Of a DNA stretch of 64,000 nucleotides, positions 1 through 7,750 are shown one piece after another. Each line of letters begins with the position of its first letter. Within the stretch, counting starts at the first letter, position 1. The stretch is taken from NCBI GenBank assembly GCA_947503265.1, contig CANNDC010000001.1, positions 186,001 through 250,000 on the forward strand. The letters run 5' to 3'. The notes below the pieces were generated by a model. The model saw only the letters and a program-made list of their open reading frames with translations, made no database searches and was not told the DNA's origin. The position numbers were made by a program, and so were the translations under genes. The DNA comes from an uncultured Alteromonadaceae bacterium. GTDB taxonomy: Bacteria > Pseudomonadota > Gammaproteobacteria > Enterobacterales > Alteromonadaceae.

Positions 1-1
1 T

Positions 2-2215
2 TTAATTGATAGTTACGTCGATAATAATCGAGCCTATATCATTGTTAGCAACTTAGCTGCGGAAAAAGAAACCGTTGTTCTAAACAAGTTTGGTTCAGAA
101 CCAAATCAACTACAAAATGTTAAAATCAAACACCTATTTTTAGATGGTGTAGCACCTAAATTGGAAGTAAGCCAATTCGCTCAAGATATTCGTGCTGTCG
201 ATATTGAACCAGAGGCGACGATGATTATTGAGTATACCTTTGATTCAGATCTCTCCATTGATTTATCTTCTGAAGAATCTAAATATTTTGCAGAGCAGTT
301 TTTTGCAGCAATAGAAGAAAACGTTGCTAACCAGTTCGATATTAAAGGTGTAGTGAAATCTGAATTTGGAGACGCTATTTTACGTATTGGTGTTGGACGA
401 GATCAAGGCAATTCCTTATCTCCGGTTGTTAAGATTAACAATGTAGAGTTGGGAGGAGTTTTAGAAATTGCTGGTGATCTTCAACCGCAACGCGATCGTT
501 TCTTCGGTATGCTAGAAATACCGGTTGCATACGAACTTCTAGAAGAGGATAACAAAGTAGATATTACTTTTCCTGACGATGGCGGCCATATCACCAGTGT
601 CAACTTAAAAGTGGCAAATTTTGATGGCGATATAAGGCCTGATTCTGGCCCAGTGAACGGGATTCTTATCTCTCCGGAAGAGGTGGTTATTCCAGTTGGC
701 GGCACATTGACAGTAAATGTAACGGTGACTCCTTTTTTCGCCACGAACAAAAATTACAGCTTAAAGTCGAGTGATCCCGATGTCGCTTCTGTCTCTGAAG
801 AAGGTAATGTCGTTGGATTGAGTGCGGGTACAGCAACAATTGCTGCTACATCTGAAGATGGTAGTTTTGAGGATACGACTAGCATCACTGTTGAGGCACC
901 TGTAGCTGCATCACTCGCTTTTGACGATAGAAGTAAGTACACCAACACCGCATACAAATCTAACGGAACGATCGAAGTTACAGTCGATTACGATGCAGGA
1001 ACGGGAGACCAGATCAGTGCAGATTTTGGTGGCCTTGACTTTTTCTTCAGACATTTAAGATCTAACTATTCAGTGATAAGCGACATCAGGGCGAATGATC
1101 CAACTGTTATTGGAACGCGAAGAGGTACGTCTTCAGTGACTATGCCGTTAAATGGACTAACATCAAGTGACAAGCTTGAAAATGGCGAATTCTACTTTCT
1201 ATTTGTTCGCTTCAAGACAGAGTCTGGTGTGGTTAAAACCTTGGCATTGGCGAATATCACAGTTGAAGAAGATGATGTTGTGATTCTTCCTTCACTGGAA
1301 CTTGACGACCCGAGTAAATATTTAAATACCACTTATACAACAAATGACACCATGGAAATCCAAGCTAACTTTGAAGCTGGAACAGGGAACACCGTGGACG
1401 CTGCACAAGGTGGTGTTAAATTCTTTTTAAGAGAGTTGAATAGTAGTTTTGGAGTAGTTAACGACATTATTGTAAGTGACGAAAGTGCGATTGGTGAACA
1501 GACAGGAACAGCTTCAGTTGCTATCCCATTATCTGGTCTTACACCAAGTTCTGAGTTAGTTGGCGGCAATTTCTATTATCTCTTCGCTCTATTTCAATCC
1601 TCAGATGGCAGCAGACACAGCATTGAAGGCGTATTCCCAATTACTATCGAAAAAGGAACGGTAGAGCCAAGTCTGAATTTTGATGACGCCAACAAATACC
1701 GGGAAACAACATATCCTGTCGGCGGTAACTTGGCGGTTGCGGTGAATTTTGAAATGGGAACTGGCAAGGTTGTTGGAAATTCTGTAGGTGGCGTTCGATT
1801 TTTCCTACGCGAATTAACAGCTAACTTTAGCGTAGTCAAAGACATAGTAGTTGAAGATAACACTGTCATTGGTGAACAAACAGGTGTTTCTGAAGCGTTG
1901 ATTTCCCTAGATGGAGTTACACCTACTTCTGAGTTGGCAGAAGGCAACTTCTACTTCCTATTTGTATTGATTGCTGCCGATGATGGAAGTCGACAAAATG
2001 TTGTAGCATTCCCAATTCAAATTGAGAAGTTAACCGGAGATTATGATTCCGATGGAGATGTAGACTTTCAAGACGTCGTTGCATTGTCAAAAGCAATTCG
2101 TTCCAATCGAACAATTTCTCCTGAGTTTGACCTAAACGAAGACGGTGCAGTCAATGTGCTTGATGTCCGGATTATGCGGACAATGTGCACCCTTAATAGG
2201 TGTGCAACACGCTAA
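2..2215 (+). CDS. 3' part of a large secreted multi-domain polysaccharide-type protein (possible GH86 agarase/porphyranase)
   Basis: The reading frame is open from the left edge, so the gene starts upstream; 737 residues are visible. The first ~210 residues have a beta-rich look, with a stretch reading YIIVSNLAAEKETVVL that resembles the domains following the catalytic barrel of GH86 agarases. This resemblance is from memory and is the weakest part of the call. Then follow a Big_2 Ig-like domain (about nt 656-895), three copies of a ~120-residue module (about 908-1267, 1292-1654, 1670-2029) each with a GG(V/L)xFFxR core, and a dockerin-like end (2030-2212) with two calcium loops, DYDSDGDVDFQD and DLNEDGAVNVLD. 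The product is presumably exported, but the N-terminus and any catalytic domain are outside the window. A hairpin follows the stop. Confidence 0.6.
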   Translation, partial: LIDSYVDNNRAYIIVSNLAAEKETVVLNKFGSEPNQLQNVKIKHLFLDGVAPKLEVSQFAQDIRAVDIEPEATMIIEYTFDSDLSIDLSSEESKYFAEQFFAAIEENVANQFDIKGVVKSEFGDAILRIGVGRDQGNSLSPVVKINNVELGGVLEIAGDLQPQRDRFFGMLEIPVAYELLEEDNKVDITFPDDGGHITSVNLKVANFDGDIRPDSGPVNGILISPEEVVIPVGGTLTVNVTVTPFFATNKNYSLKSSDPDVASVSEEGNVVGLSAGTATIAATSEDGSFEDTTSITVEAPVAASLAFDDRSKYTNTAYKSNGTIEVTVDYDAGTGDQISADFGGLDFFFRHLRSNYSVISDIRANDPTVIGTRRGTSSVTMPLNGLTSSDKLENGEFYFLFVRFKTESGVVKTLALANITVEEDDVVILPSLELDDPSKYLNTTYTTNDTMEIQANFEAGTGNTVDAAQGGVKFFLRELNSSFGVVNDIIVSDESAIGEQTGTASVAIPLSGLTPSSELVGGNFYYLFALFQSSDGSRHSIEGVFPITIEKGTVEPSLNFDDANKYRETTYPVGGNLAVAVNFEMGTGKVVGNSVGGVRFFLRELTANFSVVKDIVVEDNTVIGEQTGVSEALISLDGVTPTSELAEGNFYFLFVLIAADDGSRQNVVAFPIQIEKLTGDYDSDGDVDFQDVVALSKAIRSNRTISPEFDLNEDGAVNVLDVRIMRTMCTLNRCATR

Positions 2216-2254
2216 AGACTTTTTGATATTTATCGACTAGCACAATAAATTAAT

Positions 2255-2277
2255 ATGCCCGTTTTGATAGCGGGCAT
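2255..2277 (+). terminator. Hairpin after the dockerin-like protein gene
   Basis: ATGCCCG (2255-2261) pairs with CGGGCAT (2271-2277) across a 9-nt loop, 39 nt after the stop codon. The following T-run is short (TTCACTTT), so termination strength is uncertain. Confidence 0.55.
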
Positions 2278-2310
2278 TTCACTTTGGCACTAAAGATTTT
2301 AGCTTATATT

Positions 2311-2373
2311 ACCCTTCACCCTTCACCCTTCACCCTTCACCCTTCACCCTTCACCCTTCACCCTTCACTCATC
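2311..2373. repeat. Heptamer tandem repeat (ACCCTTC)8 plus one degenerate copy
   Basis: Eight perfect head-to-tail copies of ACCCTTC fill 2311-2366. One altered copy, ACTCATC, and a partial ACCCATT follow. The array is intergenic, about 130 bp upstream of the next gene, and would be expected to vary in copy number by slippage. Confidence 0.95.
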
Positions 2374-2506
2374 ACCCATTATCGACCAAATATATGACGA
2401 GTCGATAACTTGATAAATGTTAATTGTTAACTAAATTTGCATTTGTATGGTGTTTAAGGTACTTTTCACAGGAATTTAACATTTAATTAGCGTGAGTCTC
2501 GAAACA

Positions 2507-5500
2507 ATGATTACTAAGCTAAAGTATTTGATAGTAGTAGCAACGACTCTTCTTGTCGTTGCCTGTTCTGGGACGGAAGTTGATCAAAACACCGTAACGA
2601 TCAATAAAATTATTTCTCCGGAATCTCCTCTCACACTTCAGTACAAACCGGTTGGGAATCTGACAAAACGACTTGTTTTTGATTTGGAAACACAAGCAAA
2701 TTACGCGGCAGTTAGCTTGGAGCAAGGCGATAATCTGTTAATTGATAACATGAATATTCCGACTTCAGGAAGACAGCAGATATCGGCTATCGTTAAATTC
2801 AATCCTGATAATCAAAAACAGCTAAGTCTGTTTTCGCGGAATGCAGATGTAACCTTGCATCAGATCACAATTGAATCTATCGAAACATTAATTATTCCTC
2901 AATATCATGATATTTCGTCAAATGTGGGTATCGACAAAGCGGCTTCCATCAAATACGGCGGCCCATCTATTGCTGATATCGACAATGATGGAGACTATGA
3001 TTTCATTGTAAACAACCATAACGCTGAATCGAGTAAACTGTATTGGAACCGAGATGGAAAGACGGTTAAAAAGCATCATAAAAATCTTGCTCGATGGTTT
3101 ATGCATGATTTGCATGGTACGGCTTTGGGTGACTATGACAACGACGGTGATTTAGACCTAGTACTAACGCAAGGTGGGGGAAATGGTAAAAACCCCTCTA
3201 CAGCTAATTTCTACGAAAACGTTGAGGGCGAGTTTGTCCTCAAAACAGGCGATGTAGGCATTACAAAAGGTGGGCGTGGAAGAGGTGCAAAATGGACGGA
3301 TGCTGATTTGGATGGTGATTTGGATTTGCTTCTGTTTAACGAAAGTAGCTTGACGAAGTCAAAGCCTCAGCACTTTTTCTACGAAAACAAGGGTGATAGT
3401 ACGTTTGAGTTTAAGAATGTTGATGATATACAGGACGTAACTGCATCCAGAGTATTGGTCACTGACTTAAACAGTGACGGCAAAGACGACTTTATATTCT
3501 ACGGCCCTCTTTCTGTTTGGTTGGGTCAAGGCGATTTCACATATAAAAATATTACCTCTCGTTTTTCTGGAGACGTAATTAATCGTTCTCGCGCGACAAT
3601 GGCAATTACAGACATAGATATTGATAACGACGGGGACTTAGATCTTTACTTAGCAAATGGCAAAGCATTTGAACATGGCAAAGGAGAAAGCCCTTCCTTT
3701 GATTTTGACCCCATCACCAAAGAAGTATCAATAAAGCCACGCGGTTATAAAGGTGAGAATACTTTTAGTTTTGTTGCCAAAGGAACGGTTCATTTTAATA
3801 ATTATATATTCCTGACCCAAGGGTCTTTTCGCGGCAAGGACTATCCTATATTTCTTGGTGCTGAAAAAGATGTGCGAATCATAGGGAATAAAGAAGAATT
3901 TACGTTTAACAAACAAGAAGCACTGGGTTGGCCTGAAGATACTTCCGCCAACGGCTTGTATATTGGCCATTTGGGGAATGATCAGTGGAAAGCTAAATTA
4001 GTCAGGACAGACAATATATTCTGGACTTATCGCTTTACATTAAGCGGTGTAGAAGACGCCAAACCCATAGATTTTGAACCAGAGAATAGAAATATTGATG
4101 ACATATTGTTACGCAATGATGGGCAAACATTTACGGATGTAAGTGAAGCTTGGGGCGTGCCAAAAGGCGGCAATGCGCTAGGCGTCACTACCGGCGACTT
4201 TAACAATGATGGCTATTCAGATTTATTCGTGTACAGATGGGGATTGATTGGCAAGCGTATCTCAGACTTGATGCTGCTAAATAATCAATCGCAAGGCCTA
4301 TATGCTACTACAATGCATGGCGCAAATGACGTGGGTGGCCCCGGCAATGGTGACATGGGGCAAGCATTCGATTTCGATAACGATGGCCGACTCGATTTTC
4401 TAAACGGAAGTGAGGACGGTGAGTGGTACTTGTACCAAAACCAAAGTAAGTTGCCGTTAAACTACGCGCTTGTGCGCGTAGGCTATGCACCCGAAACAGG
4501 CATAGATGCCATTTCTGCCGTTGTCACTCTAGAAACTTCAAGCGACACCTATAAACGCCGAGTCGGCTCAGCCGGTGCTGTTTTCTCTCAAAGCCTATTG
4601 AACACAGTGCATTTTGGATTGGGTGAACAACAAGATATTCGCAAAATAACCGTGGTTTGGAGAAATGGCGAAAAGGCAGAGTTTACTAACGTTACAGCGA
4701 ATACTACTTTTGATACCGATAAAATGCCGCCACGTTCCATTGCGATTAACTCACCTTCAGCAACAATCCGAGAAGGAGCAAGCCTAGCTTTACTAAGCGA
4801 TATTACGCCTAAAAATGCAGATCGTTCAGTAGTTTGGACTTCAAGTAATCCAGCCGTGATTTCCATTGATAAGAGTGGTCAAGTTAAGGCCGTTGGGGAA
4901 TCTGGGAAAAAGGCGACGATTACCGCTACAACGGTACTGGGCAATAAACGAGATTCTATAGAATTAACCATTGGAGAGTGGTACCCAATCCCAGCTACCC
5001 AAGTTTCGCTATCAACTCAAAGCAAGGCTATTGTCGAAGGTGATTCAGGAAAAATTGAATTGAATTTCATTCCTGTAATAGCCGATATCCCCAATATTCA
5101 ATGGAGTTCTAGCAATCCCGACGTGATGAGAGTTGATGACCATGGCGGCTACACTGCAATCTCTGAAGGAAATACAACTATTACGGCTTCGACAGTAAAT
5201 AATCCATCGATAAACGCAAAAATAACGTTTTCGGTGGAAAAGTTTGTCGCCCCTTTTATCAAAATAACCAATGCAGAAAGCCTAATCGAAGGAGTAAAAA
5301 CCAACGATCAATTTACTATTGAAGTGGCATATCACGCGGGAAATAACAAAAAAGTGATCGCCTCGGATCAAGGTGGGGTGAAATATTGGTTTAGGCACTT
5401 TGAAAATAACTGGAGGCCAGTAAAAGATGCAGTTTCAAGTGACGCTAATGCACTTTACACTGAATCAGGCCACTCATCTGCGACATTCTCGACTGAAGGG

Positions 5501-5620
5501 TATATTCCAAGCGCTGAATTACCGGGAATACAGTCATATCAAATTCGAGTTTCTTTCACTGACAATGAAGGTAAACAATACAACGACATCATTCAGCCCT
5601 TCGTCATCAAAGCGAAATAA
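2507..5620 (+). CDS. FG-GAP/UnbV (ASPIC, CRTAC1-type) repeat lipoprotein with Ig-like domains
   Basis: About 1037 residues. The N-terminus MITKLKYLIVVATTLLVVAC is a lipoprotein signal with the lipobox VVAC. ATG 2507 is preferred because it starts this signal directly; an in-frame GTG at 2492 would add five residues. Seven or so FG-GAP/VCBS calcium-loop repeats of the DxDxDGxxD type follow (about nt 2970-4420), such as DYDNDGDLD and DIDNDGDLD. Then come an UnbV/ASPIC domain (about 4497-4712), two Big_2 Ig-like domains (about 4735-5245) and one copy of the GGVKYWFR module also found three times in the gene upstream. It is a paralogue of the next gene. It is probably a surface lipoprotein; its ligand is unknown. 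Confidence 0.8.
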   Translation: MITKLKYLIVVATTLLVVACSGTEVDQNTVTINKIISPESPLTLQYKPVGNLTKRLVFDLETQANYAAVSLEQGDNLLIDNMNIPTSGRQQISAIVKFNPDNQKQLSLFSRNADVTLHQITIESIETLIIPQYHDISSNVGIDKAASIKYGGPSIADIDNDGDYDFIVNNHNAESSKLYWNRDGKTVKKHHKNLARWFMHDLHGTALGDYDNDGDLDLVLTQGGGNGKNPSTANFYENVEGEFVLKTGDVGITKGGRGRGAKWTDADLDGDLDLLLFNESSLTKSKPQHFFYENKGDSTFEFKNVDDIQDVTASRVLVTDLNSDGKDDFIFYGPLSVWLGQGDFTYKNITSRFSGDVINRSRATMAITDIDIDNDGDLDLYLANGKAFEHGKGESPSFDFDPITKEVSIKPRGYKGENTFSFVAKGTVHFNNYIFLTQGSFRGKDYPIFLGAEKDVRIIGNKEEFTFNKQEALGWPEDTSANGLYIGHLGNDQWKAKLVRTDNIFWTYRFTLSGVEDAKPIDFEPENRNIDDILLRNDGQTFTDVSEAWGVPKGGNALGVTTGDFNNDGYSDLFVYRWGLIGKRISDLMLLNNQSQGLYATTMHGANDVGGPGNGDMGQAFDFDNDGRLDFLNGSEDGEWYLYQNQSKLPLNYALVRVGYAPETGIDAISAVVTLETSSDTYKRRVGSAGAVFSQSLLNTVHFGLGEQQDIRKITVVWRNGEKAEFTNVTANTTFDTDKMPPRSIAINSPSATIREGASLALLSDITPKNADRSVVWTSSNPAVISIDKSGQVKAVGESGKKATITATTVLGNKRDSIELTIGEWYPIPATQVSLSTQSKAIVEGDSGKIELNFIPVIADIPNIQWSSSNPDVMRVDDHGGYTAISEGNTTITASTVNNPSINAKITFSVEKFVAPFIKITNAESLIEGVKTNDQFTIEVAYHAGNNKKVIASDQGGVKYWFRHFENNWRPVKDAVSSDANALYTESGHSSATFSTEGYIPSAELPGIQSYQIRVSFTDNEGKQYNDIIQPFVIKAK

Positions 5621-5645
5621 ATTGGAAGAGAAAAAGGAAATTAAA

Positions 5646-7583
5646 ATGAAAAAGAGAGTGAGCTTGGGCGTTATCAGTATCCTACTGTTAGGCGGGTGCG
5701 CTGAGACAACATCAGTAGCAGAACCAATGTTAGTTGATGACATTCAGTTTTTAGATGTTTCTGATGTTGTAGGTCTGAAAACTGAATCTGTCATGAAATA
5801 TAGCGGCCCTTCAATCAATGATTTTAATAATGATGGTTACTACGACTTCTTATTAACCAATCACAATACAACACCAGTTCAACTATTCGAATCCAAAATA
5901 GCGAGTGATAAGTCTCTCAAATACCAATTGAGAATGGACTTATTTGAACTTGTAGATCTTCATGGTGTTGCATCTGGAGATTATGACCAAGATGGCGATA
6001 GCGATATATTATTGTCAGTAGGAGGAGGAAATGGATTAAAACCGCAGCCGCAACGCTTACTCAGAAATGATAATGGTACATTTGTTGACGTTACTGTGGA
6101 AGCTGGCCTCAGTAAAATGGGAGCTCGCGGCCGTTCCGTACGGTGGGTAGATATCGACAATGATGGCGATTTGGATTTTATGCAAGTCAATGCGCCCAAA
6201 GTCATAAATGAACAAGCCCCTAGAAATATCTTATTTGAAAATTTAGGCGACGGCACTTTTCGTTATGCACCTAGTCCAATTTTTGAAGAAATTGATGCCG
6301 AACGTTTATTGCTAACCGATTTCAATGGCGACCAGGTTATGGATGTGTTTGCATTTGATGCATATTCTGAAACAACTATTTGGAAAGGTAATGGTGACTT
6401 CACTTTCGAAAATGTTACAGAAGCGGTTTTACCCGGCGATATCGAAGAATATAAAGCTACTCAGACAGTAGCTCATGCTGATATCGATAACGATGGTGAC
6501 CTGGACTATTACTTTTCAAGAGGTATGCACTACTATACTTTAGCAAACAACAGTGTTGATCTTGATGAAACTAGCAAACGCCTCGATCTGCGTGATGAAG
6601 GCAATAAAAGTCATGACGGCATGGACTTATATGCTTCTGGCGACATTACACTTACCGACTTTTTCCATTGGCCTAAAGCAAAACTCTTAGATCACATGCC
6701 ACTTTTCCTTGGCAAAGATAAAAAGCAAATCGCAACACCCTACGAAGCAACCGTGATCACGCAACAGGCTGCGGCTGGTTTTCCAAATAGTGAAGCAGTG
6801 ACAGAAACTGGCTGGTATTTAGGCTATGTTGGTGATGGAAAATGGCGATTCGAATGGAAATTAGTCGATAACCTAGCTTGGGGTCTTCGTGCATCGTTAA
6901 TAGGAATAGACAAGTTTGAAAGCGCATGGGAGCCTCAAACTAAAATAATTAAAGACGTTCTGTTGCGAAACGACAATGGCAAGTTCACCGATATTTCAGA
7001 GCAACTTCCAGATGAAACCCATTTCAATAACTGGGGAGTGATAACAGGCGATTTCAATAACGATGGTAGAGAAGACTTCTTTGTTCACCGATTTGGCAAG
7101 CTAAAGCAGCGTATCGAAGATGTTCTGTTATTAAACACCGGAAATAATTTTGTTGCCAAAACGGGAATCGGAGCCACTACCGAACTAGGTAATGACTCAC
7201 ATGGTGATATGGGGGCTGCCTTCGACTACAATTTAGACGGTCGCATTGACATGTTAAATGGCGATGATGACATGGGAAAATGGCATTTATACGAAAACGT
7301 ATCAGAATCGTTAGGCAATTATGTTTTGCTGCATATAGGATATTCTAAAAACGGAGTTGATCCCTATGGTGCGGTAGTGAAAGTTACGAGTAAAACAGGA
7401 TCATCGATGAAGTTAATTGGATCAAATAGTGAAGCTCATTCACAAAGCCTACTTAATATTGCTCATTTCGGGCTTGGTGATGCGACATCTATCAAGTCAA
7501 TTGACGTTAGATGGCGAGATGGAACTTCACGAAAAATAAATAACATTAAAGCAAATCAGTTGGTCAAAATAGGAGAGTTTTAG
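5646..7583 (+). CDS. FG-GAP/UnbV repeat lipoprotein, paralogue of the preceding gene
   Basis: 645 residues. It starts at ATG 5646 after an AAGGAAA ribosome site. The signal peptide MKKRVSLGVISILLLGGCAE carries the lipobox LGGC. A longer upstream frame exists but overlaps the preceding gene and hides this signal. FG-GAP loops (DFNNDGYYD, DYDQDGDSD, DIDNDGDLD, DFNNDGRED) align one for one with the preceding lipoprotein, including the long insert between the fifth and sixth repeats and a C-terminal UnbV/ASPIC domain. It lacks the Ig-like domains and the GGVKFF module of its neighbour. The gap of 25 nt suggests an operon arising by duplication. Function unknown; surface binding or assembly is a guess. 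Confidence 0.8.
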   Translation: MKKRVSLGVISILLLGGCAETTSVAEPMLVDDIQFLDVSDVVGLKTESVMKYSGPSINDFNNDGYYDFLLTNHNTTPVQLFESKIASDKSLKYQLRMDLFELVDLHGVASGDYDQDGDSDILLSVGGGNGLKPQPQRLLRNDNGTFVDVTVEAGLSKMGARGRSVRWVDIDNDGDLDFMQVNAPKVINEQAPRNILFENLGDGTFRYAPSPIFEEIDAERLLLTDFNGDQVMDVFAFDAYSETTIWKGNGDFTFENVTEAVLPGDIEEYKATQTVAHADIDNDGDLDYYFSRGMHYYTLANNSVDLDETSKRLDLRDEGNKSHDGMDLYASGDITLTDFFHWPKAKLLDHMPLFLGKDKKQIATPYEATVITQQAAAGFPNSEAVTETGWYLGYVGDGKWRFEWKLVDNLAWGLRASLIGIDKFESAWEPQTKIIKDVLLRNDNGKFTDISEQLPDETHFNNWGVITGDFNNDGREDFFVHRFGKLKQRIEDVLLLNTGNNFVAKTGIGATTELGNDSHGDMGAAFDYNLDGRIDMLNGDDDMGKWHLYENVSESLGNYVLLHIGYSKNGVDPYGAVVKVTSKTGSSMKLIGSNSEAHSQSLLNIAHFGLGDATSIKSIDVRWRDGTSRKINNIKANQLVKIGEF

Positions 7584-7651
7584 CTCTCCCATTATCGCTG
7601 ACGCAATATCGGCCGACATAAATATTCAACGCATTTTAGTTATACTCATAA

Positions 7652-7681
7652 AAAGCCAGTCACTGCAAAGTGACTGGCTTT
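7652..7681. terminator. Bidirectional terminator between convergent genes
   Basis: A 13-bp perfect stem, AAAGCCAGTCACT/AGTGACTGGCTTT, with a 4-nt loop (7665-7668), lies between the lipoprotein gene and the TonB receptor gene, which converge. The A-flank on one side and T-flank on the other would suit both directions. Confidence 0.85.
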
Positions 7682-7750
7682 GTGGTTTAACGTTAAATTA
7701 CTTCTAAATTAAACCTTCCAAATTAAACGATCTAAACCAATCGTTAGCTC

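Noticed and set aside
333..2114. Minus-strand frames inside the first secreted protein gene
   Set aside because: They recur at the same place in each repeated module, as expected for shadows of a repeat.
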